A stretch of DNA of 64,000 bases from Pseudomonas helmanticensis (GCF_900182985.1 NZ_FXUY01000001.1:124001-188000), one strand, 5' to 3'. Shown: positions 32,669 through 41,797, numbered from the stretch's first letter. The notes: generated by a model not told the origin, from the letters alone. A program made the numbers and translations.

Positions 32669-33139
32669 CTACAGGCCGAGACCTTCCTGTACCGCCAGCA
32701 AAAGATTGTTTTCCGTCAGCGCGATGGCGTCCAGCTGCTGCCCGGTTTCAATCGACTGCATCCACCAATGGCTTTCGCCATGCTCATCCACGGTACGTAG
32801 CAAATAGGTGTCCGTGGCTGACGGATTGATCTGTACCCGTCCGGCGCCATCCTCGGTAAACCGGGCAATGGGATCAAATGTCAGGCTTTGATGATTGGCC
32901 TCGATCACCAACTGGTCGATGGCGTAATCGTGACTTTCGCCATCGGGCGAGGTTTCGCAAACGTGGGTCGGATTACGCCGAATTTTCAGGCCGACCTCGG
33001 TGACCGGTTGCAGCCACGCCTCGATGCGGTGATACAGGTCGTAGACCTGCGCCGGCCAACAATCGATCTCCAGCGCCGCATCCGCGTGGGTGTGCCGGGT
33101 TTGCTTGAGTTTGGCGGCGAGTTCGTCTGCTTTACTCAT
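32669..33139 (-). CDS. Unknown cytoplasmic protein
   Basis: This 156-residue protein starts MSKADELAAKLKQT. It has no signal or membrane segment; a helical start is followed by a mainly beta region (YAIDQLVIEANHQSLTFDPI, then TYLLRTVDEHGESHWWM) and a last helix. It looks like a conserved Pseudomonas hypothetical. It converges with the LysR gene, ending 6 bases from it. Confidence 0.7.
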   Translation of the reverse strand: MSKADELAAKLKQTRHTHADAALEIDCWPAQVYDLYHRIEAWLQPVTEVGLKIRRNPTHVCETSPDGESHDYAIDQLVIEANHQSLTFDPIARFTEDGAGRVQINPSATDTYLLRTVDEHGESHWWMQSIETGQQLDAIALTENNLLLAVQEGLGL

Positions 33140-33304
33140 TTCGGATCCCTTGGTTTGATGTCTGCCTGTTAATCGTAGACCTTTCAACGGCGTACGGCCT
33201 TGCCTTGCGTCATGCGCTTGCAACACAAGCGTGTCGAAATCAGCACTGGCCAAGTCTGGCCAGGATCGAAAACCACGGACGCAGGCGTCCCAAGGAGCGG
33301 GTAG

Positions 33305-33970
33305 ATGAAAAAGCTGTTTACAATTTTGGCAGTGATTGCGCTGACAGCCGGTAGCATCGGCTTGAGTTCGGCGCGTCAGTCGCAATCGAGCAAGGTGCAG
33401 GCAGAAGCAGTGGCGGGGGTGTTCGATTACTACCTGCTGACGTTGTCCTGGTCGCCGACGTTCTGCTTGACCCACAAGGATGATTCACAGTGCACCGGCA
33501 AGGGTTACGGCTTCGTGCTGCACGGTCTGTGGCCGCAATACGCCAACGGCGGCTGGCCGGAATCCTGCCCGCCGCTGACGACATTGTCGGCGGCAGAAAC
33601 CGCTAAAGGCCTGACACTGTTCCCGACGAAAAAACTGCTCGATCACGAATGGTCCAAGCACGGCACTTGCAGCGGCCTCGGTGCGATGGGCTATCTGGAT
33701 GAAGCGGATAAAGCCGTCGCGGCAGTGAAGGTCCCGGACGAACTGCAACCGCTCAGCTCCTCGTATTACTTCGAAGCCCAAGAGATCGCCGACCTGTTCC
33801 GCAAGGCCAATCCCGGGATTCCGGCAAACGGCATTGCGGTGATTTGCAGCGGCCCGGAACTGTCGGAAGTGCGCGTGTGCATGGGCAAGGATCTGCAGTT
33901 TGGCGCGTGTGGCAAGGGCGTGAAGACGCAATGCCGGGCGGGGGATATTCGGGTGCCGCCGTCGCGCTGA
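33305..33970 (+). CDS. RNase T2-family ribonuclease (RNase I-like)
   Basis: This 221-residue protein has a signal peptide (residues ~1-24) and both T2 active-site blocks: GFVLHGLWPQYANGGWP and LDHEWSKHGTCSG, with the catalytic histidines. Cysteines expected for disulphides are present. It should be periplasmic and cleave single-stranded RNA without base preference. A good ribosome binding site (AAGGAG) is 7 bases upstream, and a terminator follows. Confidence 0.92.
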   Translation: MKKLFTILAVIALTAGSIGLSSARQSQSSKVQAEAVAGVFDYYLLTLSWSPTFCLTHKDDSQCTGKGYGFVLHGLWPQYANGGWPESCPPLTTLSAAETAKGLTLFPTKKLLDHEWSKHGTCSGLGAMGYLDEADKAVAAVKVPDELQPLSSSYYFEAQEIADLFRKANPGIPANGIAVICSGPELSEVRVCMGKDLQFGACGKGVKTQCRAGDIRVPPSR

Positions 33971-33994
33971 TGTGAGCGGTTTCCACGTATAGAG

Positions 33995-34020
33995 AAGGCG
34001 CCCAATCGGGCGCCTTTTTT
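33995..34020 (+). terminator. Terminator after the RNase gene
   Basis: AAGGCGCCC / GGGCGCCTT with loop AATC and a T tract. Confidence 0.88.
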
Positions 34021-34103
34021 CTGTAGGTTTGAAGCCCCCGGCGAATTCACGCATGCTTGCGCACCTGAAAGGATAATCACGCAACATTGCAAGGAGCCTA
34101 CTC

Positions 34104-34601
34104 ATGAGCGGAAAGCCCGCCGCCCGCGTCACCGATCCGACCGCCTGCCCGCTGCCGGGACATGGCACCAATCCCATTGTCAGTGGCTCTCCAAATGTAA
34201 ATTTCGACGGTCTGGCGGCTGCAAGAATGACTGACAAATCCGCCTGCGGCAGCCCGATCACGGGCGCTGTTGCGTCGACGGTGTTCATCAATGGCTTGAA
34301 CGCCGCGACGTTGGACAGTACCGGGGGACACGGCAGCGTCGTCATCGGCGGTTCAGGCACTGTCATCATCGGTGACACAGTGACATCGGCTCCCTTCAGT
34401 GGCTTGCTGCCGATGCCGGTACATTTCACCGACAGGTTGAAACTGGTAAATGACGTGACCGGAGATCCCATGCCCAATCATCCTTACGTTATCCAGCGCG
34501 CTGACGGGCGCCTGGAACATGGGGAGTCTGACGCTAACGGATTTACCCACGAAGTCAGCTCGCACCTGCCTGAAACCATCAAGTTGTTTTTGGAGGAGTG
34601 A
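34104..34601 (+). CDS. PAAR-domain protein with C-terminal extension (type VI secretion tip)
   Basis: This 165-residue protein starts after AAGGAG. Residues 1-95 are the PAAR fold (GKPAARVTDPTACPLPGHG, then GGHGSVVIGGSGTVIIGD), which caps the VgrG spike of a type VI secretion system. Residues ~100-165 (NDVTGDPMPNHPYVIQRADG) are a small beta domain often used to hold cargo. It precedes a broken lipase and a lipoprotein, the layout of a secreted effector with its immunity protein. No other T6SS genes are in the window. Confidence 0.87.
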   Translation: MSGKPAARVTDPTACPLPGHGTNPIVSGSPNVNFDGLAAARMTDKSACGSPITGAVASTVFINGLNAATLDSTGGHGSVVIGGSGTVIIGDTVTSAPFSGLLPMPVHFTDRLKLVNDVTGDPMPNHPYVIQRADGRLEHGESDANGFTHEVSSHLPETIKLFLEE

Positions 34602-34604
34602 GGG

Positions 34605-35182
34605 ATGGCTGCTGAAACGGTAACGTGCGCGAAGGGTAATAATTACAAACTTCACAAGGAGCATGCGCTGACGGATAAGAAAGATGTCAGTGACAAGTCT
34701 GTTCTGGTGGAGAGTACCAAGGCGATTGTTGTTCAGGAAAACAGGATATTCAGCGGCATGTCCTCAGTCTGATTCCCTACAAGAGCTGTCCTGTCTACAT
34801 CGTCGGTCATAGCCTCGGCGGGTGGAATGGTGCGCATCTGACAAAAATCATGTCGGAATGGGGTTACAGGGTTCAGATGCTGATTACCCTTGATCCTGTT
34901 GGGGAAGGGGCTTTGGTCTGGTTAGGTTCGGATATATATCGCGAGCGTCCCGATCCGGTGACTGCGGACTGGGTCAACATCAAGGCGATGCCTACCAAAA
35001 AAGATTCCTCAGATGGGGTGGCTGAATTTGGTGAGAAGTGGCTCATCTCCTGCGGCCCTTCGTTGAATGTCAATGTAGACGCAAATCATGCAAATGCATT
35101 GGGGTTGTTTACTGCTCGTATCGCCGGGAGCAAATCGGCAGGCGATATGCTTTTTGACTCAATCATGAGGGAGTTTCCTTGA
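34605..35182 (+). pseudogene. Broken type VI lipase effector (GxSxG)
   Basis: The first frame starts 3 bases after the PAAR stop and ends at 34772 after 55 residues (MAAETVTCAKGNNYKLHKEH). A second frame, open from ~34745 to 35182, carries YIVGHSLGGWNGAHL, the GxSxG elbow of an alpha/beta hydrolase, then QMLITLDPVGEGALVW with a probable catalytic Asp and ANALGLFTA. Joined, the parts are still short for Tle lipases, so an internal deletion plus frameshift is likely. Its stop overlaps the lipoprotein start. Confidence 0.7.
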
Positions 35183-35703
35183 TGTACAGGTTACTTCTTT
35201 GCGGGTTACTCACTATTTGCTCTGGTTGTGCGAAAGATCACGTTAAGCCTCCGGCAAACCTGAGTTTCGAATCTGTTGAAAGGGAAAACTCCTCGCTATA
35301 TGTTATCCGGTATCAGTCGGATGTTGATGTGCTGGATCTTTTTGATCGCGGAGAACGAGTCGGGATGATTTCGGGCATGCTTCATTGTTCCTTGGCGGAT
35401 GATCATGATTTTTCCGTGGGCAAAGCCATTCAGTTCTCTGCATTTGGCTTGATAAGATCGGAAAAAAATGAAGACGCCACAGCAAAATTTTCCTATCTCA
35501 CTCGTGCATTCCTGAGTGAAACCTCCAACGACCGAAGTTCGGAAAGAGATCTGTCAGTAACAGAGCTGAACCACTTTCTCTCCGACAAACAACAAGTCCC
35601 CTGCAAAGTCGTCGTCACTGCCTACGGATACAAACCCTACTATTCAAACATCATGAATATCCCCGTCGCGGATCTACTACGGGAAATCAATAAACCCCGG
35701 TAA
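35182..35703 (+). CDS. Lipoprotein, probable immunity protein for the lipase
   Basis: This 173-residue protein has a short signal with lipobox CSGC (MYRLLLCGLLTICSGC). The mature part is polar, with FDRGERVGMISGMLHCS and CKVVVTAYGYKPYY. No family is recognised. A periplasmic lipoprotein coded directly after a T6SS lipase, with overlapping stop/start, is the usual setting of Tli-type immunity. It remains intact although its effector is broken. Confidence 0.6.
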   Translation: MYRLLLCGLLTICSGCAKDHVKPPANLSFESVERENSSLYVIRYQSDVDVLDLFDRGERVGMISGMLHCSLADDHDFSVGKAIQFSAFGLIRSEKNEDATAKFSYLTRAFLSETSNDRSSERDLSVTELNHFLSDKQQVPCKVVVTAYGYKPYYSNIMNIPVADLLREINKPR

Positions 35704-35718
35704 CAGAGGCCGAGGATG

Positions 35719-36345
35719 TCAGGCAAATCCCCCGGCATCCACACCCAACTCCCCACGCAAAAACTCCACTAACCCCCGCTGCAACCCACTCACGGCTGAC
35801 CAGCGCCAACTCCGTCGGCGCCAGTTCAGGCAAGTCCGTACACACTTGATGCTCCGGCAATACCGCCGAAGCCGGCAACACCGAACCCCCCAATCCTGAA
35901 GCCACCGCCGCTTGAATCCCGGCCAAACTGTGGCTGCCAAACGCCACCCGCCACGGCCGTTGCGCAACATCGAGCAAGCGGATCGCCCGCTGCCGATACA
36001 GGCAACCTTGCGGAAACAGCGCCAGCGGCAGCACGCCACTGGACGAATCGAAATCCGCGCCTTTGACCCTACACCAGCCGTTCCGGCCAGGTCGCCCACG
36101 CCGGGCCGCTGTCCGGTTCGCGTTTGATCAGGGCGACGTCGATGTCGCCAGCATCGAGCCGTTGGCGCAGGTGCAGGCTCATGCCGCTGATGGTTTCCAG
36201 GCGTGCGTGCGGGTGGTTGCGGGTGAAGCCGGCGAGGATCAGCGCCATGCGGCGGGCATCGAAGTCTTCCGGCATGCCGATGCGCAGGATTGCCAGATCG
36301 AAGTCGCTGGCCAGCGCTTCACGGCACAGTGCGATGCGCCGGCTG
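35719..36345 (-). pseudogene. Remnant of a LysR-family regulator
   Basis: The ligand-binding part is present in pieces in two frames: DFDARRMALILAGFTRNHPH, then LPLALFPQGCLYRQRAIRLLD and SLAGIQAAVASGLGGSVLPAS, and finally VEFLRGELGVDAGGFA. Frameshifts lie near 36075 and near 35795. The DNA-binding half is absent beyond ~36345. The gene is dead. Confidence 0.8.
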
Positions 36346-36535
36346 GCACTTCACAACGGACTAACCGCAAAGAACAATCGAAAATAAATCTGCGAACAGC
36401 GATCATCGAAACTCGCTGTGCGCCGATACTACTAGGCGGGACCAGGGCGTTTGCCCGGTGTATCCCGGTGGGCTACGCTCACCAACACAAGGGTTTCGGG
36501 CGTTTGCCCCTGTCGTAACTGCCCAGGACACGCTT

Positions 36536-38104
36536 TTGCCAATCCCCATTCACGATCCTCATCAGGCTCCCGGCGCACTCAAACGATTGCCGCTGCGCAA
36601 AGCGGCGGCGCTGTTTATCGTTGCGATATGCCTGTGCCTGTTCGGTTTGTTGTATCTGCAACTGGAGCAGTCGCACCGCCAGGATCTGGCGATGGCGAAG
36701 ATGGCGTCGAGCAACCTGACCCGCGCCATGGCGCAACAGGCCGAGGACACCTTTCTGGCCGCTGATCTGGTGCTGACCAGCCTGGTCGACTGGATCGAGG
36801 ACGATGGCTACGGTGCCGGCCAGAAGCCGCGTTTGCAGAAAACCTTTGCCCGACGGGTGCAGCAACTGGATCAACTGCACGGCATGTTCCTGTTCGATCG
36901 CGACGGTCAGTGGGTGATCACCTCGTTTACCGATCTGCCACGTGGCAACGGCGTGGCGGATCGCGAGTATTTCAAGTTCCACCAGCAGAACGCCTCGACG
37001 CTGGCGCACATCGGCCCGGCGATTCGCAGCCGCGAGAATGGCGAATGGATCATCCCCATCTCGAAACGCATCAACGACCGCGCCGGCAACTTCCAGGGCG
37101 TGTTGATGGCCGGGATCAAGATGTCGTACTTCGACAAGTTCTTCGAAAGCTTCAGCCTGGACAACAACGGCATCATGTTCCTCGGCCTGACTGACGGCAC
37201 GCTGTTGGCGCGTCGACCTTTCGATGAGGGCCTGATCGGCTCTTCGCTGGCGCAGGGCCGGATTTACAAGACGTTGATGCCTGAGGCTTCAGCCGGTACG
37301 GCGATGATCAACTCGGTGGTCGATGGCGTCGTGCGTTTGTATGGCTACCGGCAACTGGCGTCGTATCCGTTGGTGGTGGCGGCAGCGACGTCGCGTGACG
37401 CAATTCTCAAAGGTTGGTACGAGCGCGCGTTTCAGTCCAGTGTGATCATCGCGTTGGTGATTCTCGGCGTTGGTTTGTTCGGCTGGGTGTTCATCCATCA
37501 AGTGCGCGACGGCGAACGGATCGAGAAGAACCTGCTCCGGGCGCAACGGGCACTGGAGCAGATCGCCACCCATGACAGCCTTACCGGGTTGGCCAACCGG
37601 CGGTTGTTCGAACGCTCGCTGGAAATCGAGTTTGCCCGAGGTGCGCGGCAGTCGAGTCCGGTCAGCCTGATCATGCTCGACATCGATTTTTTCAAGCGCT
37701 ACAACGACGCCTATGGCCATGTCGCGGGAGATCATTGCCTGACTCAGGTGGCGCAGGTGGTGAAGAGTTGCTGTCAGCGCAAGGCTGATCTGGCCGTGCG
37801 TTATGGCGGTGAGGAATTTGCCGTATTGCTGCCGGACACCGACATCAATGGCGCACTGGCGATTGCCGGGCAAATCCGCCGTAGCGTGATGGACAAGCGC
37901 ATCGCCCACAGCGGATCACCTTCGGAATATCTCACTGTGAGCCTTGGCTGCTACTCGTTCATTCCGCTGGGCAATGACAGCCCCGAGATGTTTATTCAGC
38001 GTGCCGATGCGGCGCTGTATCAGGCGAAAAACGCCGGACGCAATCGCGCCGCCGTGTTGTCGATGGACACCGTGTTCGGGGAGCTGATGCGCTCGGATCG
38101 TTGA
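36536..38104 (+). CDS. Diguanylate cyclase with periplasmic Cache sensor
   Basis: This 522-residue protein is preferred from TTG 36536, which has AGGA 7 bases upstream; the frame extends 26 codons further. A membrane segment (AALFIVAICLCLFGLLYL) is followed by a ~260-residue periplasmic double-Cache domain (YFKFHQQNASTLAHIGPAIR), a second segment (VIIALVILGVGLFGWVFI) and a GGDEF domain with RYGGEEF. RKAD five residues before it is the inhibitory I-site. The protein should make c-di-GMP in response to a small external ligand. Confidence 0.88.
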   Translation: MPIPIHDPHQAPGALKRLPLRKAAALFIVAICLCLFGLLYLQLEQSHRQDLAMAKMASSNLTRAMAQQAEDTFLAADLVLTSLVDWIEDDGYGAGQKPRLQKTFARRVQQLDQLHGMFLFDRDGQWVITSFTDLPRGNGVADREYFKFHQQNASTLAHIGPAIRSRENGEWIIPISKRINDRAGNFQGVLMAGIKMSYFDKFFESFSLDNNGIMFLGLTDGTLLARRPFDEGLIGSSLAQGRIYKTLMPEASAGTAMINSVVDGVVRLYGYRQLASYPLVVAAATSRDAILKGWYERAFQSSVIIALVILGVGLFGWVFIHQVRDGERIEKNLLRAQRALEQIATHDSLTGLANRRLFERSLEIEFARGARQSSPVSLIMLDIDFFKRYNDAYGHVAGDHCLTQVAQVVKSCCQRKADLAVRYGGEEFAVLLPDTDINGALAIAGQIRRSVMDKRIAHSGSPSEYLTVSLGCYSFIPLGNDSPEMFIQRADAALYQAKNAGRNRAAVLSMDTVFGELMRSDR

Positions 38105-38120
38105 TCAGCGCGCAAACAAA

Positions 38121-38146
38121 CAGGCCATGGCGCTTACCATGGCCTG
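38121..38146. terminator. Bidirectional terminator
   Basis: CAGGCCATGG / CCATGGCCTG with a 6-base loop, between converging genes. Confidence 0.7.
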
Positions 38147-38157
38147 CTCTTGTTCGT

Positions 38158-38469
38158 TCAGCCGCCAGTGCCACCACCCGCGCCGCCGGTGCCGCCGCCC
38201 GCTGCTCCGGTGCCACCGCCGGCACCTGAGCCCGAGCCGCTGGCGCCACCGTTAGTGCCGGTGCCGGACCCCGAAACGGAGCCGTCATTGCCATTGCCGG
38301 TGCTGCCGGAAGGTGCGCCGGGCGTACTGTTGGGCGGCATGTTCGTACCGCTGGTGGCGCCGGATTTGGTGCCGGTAGCGTCCGCGCCATCGTTGGCGGC
38401 GAAGGCTGCGGCGGAAGTGGCTGCCAGCAGGCCGGCGAGCACGAGTGAAGTCAGGGTGCGGGTAGTCAT
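38158..38469 (-). CDS. Small secreted Gly/Ser-rich protein, unknown
   Basis: This 103-residue protein has a signal peptide (LTSLVLAGLLAATSAAAFA). The mature part is low complexity: Thr/Ser/Gly/Asn, ending in GGGTG repeats. No domain is present. Similar short secreted Gly-rich proteins are common in Pseudomonas. The function is unknown. Confidence 0.65.
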   Translation of the reverse strand: MTTRTLTSLVLAGLLAATSAAAFAANDGADATGTKSGATSGTNMPPNSTPGAPSGSTGNGNDGSVSGSGTGTNGGASGSGSGAGGGTGAAGGGTGGAGGGTGG

Positions 38470-38554
38470 GGTAGGTCTCCAGAATAGGGCTGGTTACCTG
38501 ACGTTGGTCTGAGACGCGCCACACTTGGTGCCTGCCGGGTGACGAGCGGTCGCT

Positions 38555-39136
38555 TCAGCCGTACGCCGCCAACTTGTGCTCAAGGCGCTGACGCACCTGG
38601 GGCCACTCGTCATCGATGATGCTGAAGCGCACCGAGTTGCGCTTGCGGCCATCCGGCATGATCCGTTCATGGCGGACGATGCCTTCCTGTTGCGCGCCGA
38701 GACGCAGGATCGCGTTTCGTGATTTCTGATTGTTCTCATCGGTGGTGAACTGCACGCGCACGCAGTCGAGTACGTCGAAGGCATGACGCAGCATCAGGTA
38801 TTTGGCTTCAGTGTTGACGAAGGATTTCTGCCAGCGCGCGGCGATCCAGCTGCTGCCGATTTCCAGTTTGCGATTGAGCGGATCGATCTTCCAGAACCGC
38901 GTTGAGCCGATCACTTCGCCGCTGTCCTTCAAGACGATGACAAACGGCATGACCGTGCCGGCGTCGCGGCCATCGAGGGCTTTTTTCAGGTAATTGTCGA
39001 TGGTGCCAGGCGACGGCACGACGGTGACGGTGAGGTTCCACAATTCGCCGTCAGCGGCGGCGTGGAGGAGGGCGTCGGCGTCGGCATACTGAAGCGGGCG
39101 CAGAACGATGCGCTGGCCTTGCAGCGTGGTGGGCAT
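38555..39136 (-). CDS. GNAT acetyltransferase (RimJ/RimL type)
   Basis: This 193-residue protein begins MPTTLQGQRIVLRPLQYAD. It has the RimJ-type features FVIVLKDSGEVIGSTRFWKI, then WIAARWQKSFVNTEAKYLML and VQFTTDENNQKSRNAILRLG, the acetyl-CoA and substrate segments. The substrate is unknown, possibly an amino acid or protein N-terminus. Confidence 0.88.
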   Translation of the reverse strand: MPTTLQGQRIVLRPLQYADADALLHAAADGELWNLTVTVVPSPGTIDNYLKKALDGRDAGTVMPFVIVLKDSGEVIGSTRFWKIDPLNRKLEIGSSWIAARWQKSFVNTEAKYLMLRHAFDVLDCVRVQFTTDENNQKSRNAILRLGAQQEGIVRHERIMPDGRKRNSVRFSIIDDEWPQVRQRLEHKLAAYG

Positions 39137-39264
39137 GGATTCGGTTCTCGGCAGTGCGGGCGAATGACGAGCGCCTATTACGCCGCAGCGGGCCGATCCG
39201 ATGCAACCGGCGCGAGTATCGTGGGGTCAGAATTTTTACAGCCCATGGGCAGGAGCCTCAGCCG

Positions 39265-40059
39265 ATGAAAAACCTGCGGATCGCCACCTACAACGTCAAC
39301 GGTTTGCGCGCCCGATTGCCAAACCTGCTCGAGTGGCTCAAACGCGAGCAACCGGACATCGCTTGCCTGCAAGAACTCAAGTCACTCGACAGTGCCTTCC
39401 CCGCTGCCGAACTGGAAGCCGCCGGTTACGGGGCGATCTGGCAAGGGCAGGCGGCTTGGAACGGGGTGGCGATTCTGGCCCGTGATGCGCAACCGCTGGA
39501 GAGTCGGCGCGGGCTCCCCGGCGACCCTGATGACAAACACAGCCGTTATCTGGAAGCGGCGGTGCACGGGGTGTTGGTTGGCTGCCTGTACCTGCCCAAT
39601 GGCAATCCGCAGCCGGGACCGAAGTTCGATTACAAACTGGCCTGGTTCGAACGGCTGATCAGCTACGCGAAAGATCTGCAACAGAGCGATCACCCGGTGG
39701 TGCTGGCCGGTGACTACAACGTCGTGCCCACTGACATGGACATCTACAACACCCGTTCCTGGCTCAAGGACGCGTTGCTGCAACCCGAGAGCCGCGAGTG
39801 TTACCAGCGTTTGCTGGATCAGGGCTGGACCGATTCATTGCGCCATCTGTACCCCGAGGATCGCCTCTACACCTTCTGGGATTACTTTCGTCAGCATTGG
39901 CAAACCAACTCCGGTTTGCGCATCGATCATCTGCTGCTCAATCCGGCACTGAGTCCGTATTTGCATGAGGCCGGGGTAGACGCCTGGGTGCGCAACGAGC
40001 CGCATGCCAGCGATCATGCGCCGACCTGGATTCGTATCGCTTCGCGCAAGAAGCGCTAA
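39265..40059 (+). CDS. xthA: Exodeoxyribonuclease III (AP endonuclease family)
   Basis: This 264-residue protein has AGGAG 10 bases upstream of ATG. The ExoIII motifs are clear: IATYNVNGLRARLPNLLEWL, then IACLQELKSLD with the metal-binding Glu, VVLAGDYNVVPTD with the catalytic Asp/Asn, and DYFRQHW / LRIDHLLLNP / ASDHAPTWI at the end. It repairs abasic sites and removes 3' blocks. Pseudomonas has several paralogs, so the symbol is approximate. Confidence 0.9.
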   Translation: MKNLRIATYNVNGLRARLPNLLEWLKREQPDIACLQELKSLDSAFPAAELEAAGYGAIWQGQAAWNGVAILARDAQPLESRRGLPGDPDDKHSRYLEAAVHGVLVGCLYLPNGNPQPGPKFDYKLAWFERLISYAKDLQQSDHPVVLAGDYNVVPTDMDIYNTRSWLKDALLQPESRECYQRLLDQGWTDSLRHLYPEDRLYTFWDYFRQHWQTNSGLRIDHLLLNPALSPYLHEAGVDAWVRNEPHASDHAPTWIRIASRKKR

Positions 40060-40160
40060 CGGGCGATTGGCGAAATCAATTATCGAAACAGCTGCTCGAT
40101 CCCGTATACATGGCGACCATCAACGCAGTGACCTGCGGCCCCATGCATAAGGATCGAGCA

Positions 40161-40988
40161 ATGAGTGAGCCCCGCCTGAACGATGTGAAACTGTATCTGC
40201 AACGCCTCGGTTTCGCTGAGCCGCCGGCGCCGACCCTGGCCACCCTGCGCGAATTGCAATGGCGTCACACCAATGCCTTTACCTTCGAAAACCTCTCGAC
40301 CATTACTGGCGCGCCGGTACTGATCGATCTGCCGTCCATCGAGCAGAAAGTCCTGCATGACGGGCGTGGCGGTTACTGCTACGAACTCAATCACCTGTTT
40401 TTTGCCCTGTTGCTCGAACTGGGCTTCGACGCGCGTGCCATCAGCGGTCGAGTGGTCATGAACCAGCCCGAAGGCACCTGGACCACGCGCACTCACCGTT
40501 TGAGTCTGGTGACCATCGATGATGTGCGTTACATCACTGACGTCGGGTTTGGCGGCATGGTGCCGACCGCACCGTTGCTGCTCGATTCCGAAGCCGAGCA
40601 AATCACCCCCCACGAACCCTATCGCATCGAAAAGCAGGTCGATGGCTACATGCTGCGCGCCAAGGTCGCCGGCGAGTGGCGGTCGATGTACCTGTTCGAT
40701 CTGCAGCGCCAGGAAGACACCGACTACACCGTCGGTAACTGGTACGTCTCGACTCACCCGGAATCTCCTTTCGCCAAGCGCCTGATGGCTGCGCGCACTG
40801 GCGACGGCTGGCGCAAAACCTTGAACAACGGCAGTTTCGCCCTGCATCGCATGGGCGGTGACAGTGAGCGCCGGGAAGTCTGCGACGTCGATGAGCTGAT
40901 CGAAGTGCTGCAACAGGAATTCGGTTTGCGCCTGCCGGATCAGCCACATGTGCGCCAGTCGCTGGCGCGAATGCTTGTGCCTGTCTGA
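40161..40988 (+). CDS. nat: Arylamine N-acetyltransferase
   Basis: This 275-residue protein starts MSEPRLNDVKLYLQRL. It holds the NAT triad: Cys in GRGGYCYELNHLFFALL, His in TRTHRLSLVTI and Asp in YITDVGFGG. Length is that of bacterial NATs. The enzyme transfers acetyl from acetyl-CoA to aromatic amines and hydrazines. It stands alone and its end converges with the brnA gene. Confidence 0.92.
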   Translation: MSEPRLNDVKLYLQRLGFAEPPAPTLATLRELQWRHTNAFTFENLSTITGAPVLIDLPSIEQKVLHDGRGGYCYELNHLFFALLLELGFDARAISGRVVMNQPEGTWTTRTHRLSLVTIDDVRYITDVGFGGMVPTAPLLLDSEAEQITPHEPYRIEKQVDGYMLRAKVAGEWRSMYLFDLQRQEDTDYTVGNWYVSTHPESPFAKRLMAARTGDGWRKTLNNGSFALHRMGGDSERREVCDVDELIEVLQQEFGLRLPDQPHVRQSLARMLVPV

Positions 40989-40991
40989 CGG

Positions 40992-41321
40992 TCAGGGTTT
41001 TGCGTCCGGCTCGAGTACGCGGCGGATTTCACCGACGGCCGCCGACAGCTTTTTCTCGAGGCTCTTGAGGTCGGCGGCGGTAATGCCTTGTTTGAACTGC
41101 CCGGAAATGGCCGGGTCATCGGCCGGCTTTCCGGCACCCTCCAGCAACACCTGGCGCAGCGTGTTGTTGATCACTGTCTGATAGCCGAAACCTTCGTTTT
41201 CCGCGACGTTGCGCGCCGCCTCGATGACGGCGTCGTCGAGCATGATGGTGATGCGGGTTTTACCCTTGGCCGGCGCCAGTGCGCCGCGTTTGCCTTGGGA
41301 GAAGTCATATTCATCTTTCAT
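40992..41321 (-). CDS. brnA: BrnA-type antitoxin
   Basis: This 109-residue protein has the BrnA pattern: an N-terminal region (MKDEYDFSQGKRGALAPAKGK) followed by a ribbon-helix-helix start TRITIMLDDAVIEAARNVAE and GFGYQTVINNTLRQVLL. It binds BrnT and represses the operon. The extended C-terminus is helical. It is separated by 3 bases from brnT. Confidence 0.87.
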   Translation of the reverse strand: MKDEYDFSQGKRGALAPAKGKTRITIMLDDAVIEAARNVAENEGFGYQTVINNTLRQVLLEGAGKPADDPAISGQFKQGITAADLKSLEKKLSAAVGEIRRVLEPDAKP

Positions 41322-41324
41322 CGA

Positions 41325-41609
41325 TCAAGCCTCTGGAAAGTACGCGCAACGTTCGCTCGGTGTGGCGACACGTGCAGAAATGATTCGTACGACATTCGCG
41401 CCGCGATAACTGTAAGCAACGACCAGCAAACGTCCCTTGCCGTCGAGACCAAGGGTGATCCAGCGTTGTTCATCGTGATCGTTGTCCTCGATCGTCAGTG
41501 CTCGTTCGTCGTGAAAGACCGGTTCGGTCTCGGCGAGGCTGACGCCTTTGTGCTTGAGTTTGTTGGCTGCGTTCTTGCTTTTGTCGTACTGAATGTCCAA
41601 TGACTTCAT
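41325..41609 (-). CDS. brnT: BrnT-type ribonuclease toxin
   Basis: This 94-residue protein has the BrnT core: YDKSKNAANKLKHKGVSLAE, then ERALTIEDNDHDEQRW with a catalytic-region acid cluster, and LLVVAYSYRGANVVRIISAR, the RelE-like fold with terminal Arg. It is an mRNA-cleaving toxin. The toxin precedes the antitoxin, as is normal for this family. Confidence 0.87.
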   Translation of the reverse strand: MKSLDIQYDKSKNAANKLKHKGVSLAETEPVFHDERALTIEDNDHDEQRWITLGLDGKGRLLVVAYSYRGANVVRIISARVATPSERCAYFPEA

Positions 41610-41632
41610 TATGCATACTTTATATGTATAAA
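41610..41632 (-). promoter_or_regulatory. Probable autoregulatory operator of brnTA
   Basis: TTATGCATA-CTTTA-TATGTATAA, an inverted repeat with one mismatch, sits directly upstream of the brnT start. A ribbon-helix-helix antitoxin is expected to bind such a site. Confidence 0.55.
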
Positions 41633-41783
41633 AAACGATGCGACCGTACCGTCGGTCGCCATGAACAGTTCAGCCTAGTGGGGGCGAGCGAAGACGCAGG
41701 AAGGGATGTGTTGCCGGATTTGTGGGGGATACAAGCCGCGGGCTAGAAGGTTGGGTGGCTACCTATCCATTATGTGACTGATA

Positions 41784-41797
41784 AGTTGTATACAACT
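41784..41797. promoter_or_regulatory. GntR-type operator before the purine permease
   Basis: AGTTGTATACAACT is a perfect 14-bp palindrome. TTGTATACAA is the core bound by FadR-type GntR regulators. It lies 67 bases upstream of the permease start. The regulator gene is not nearby. Confidence 0.6.
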
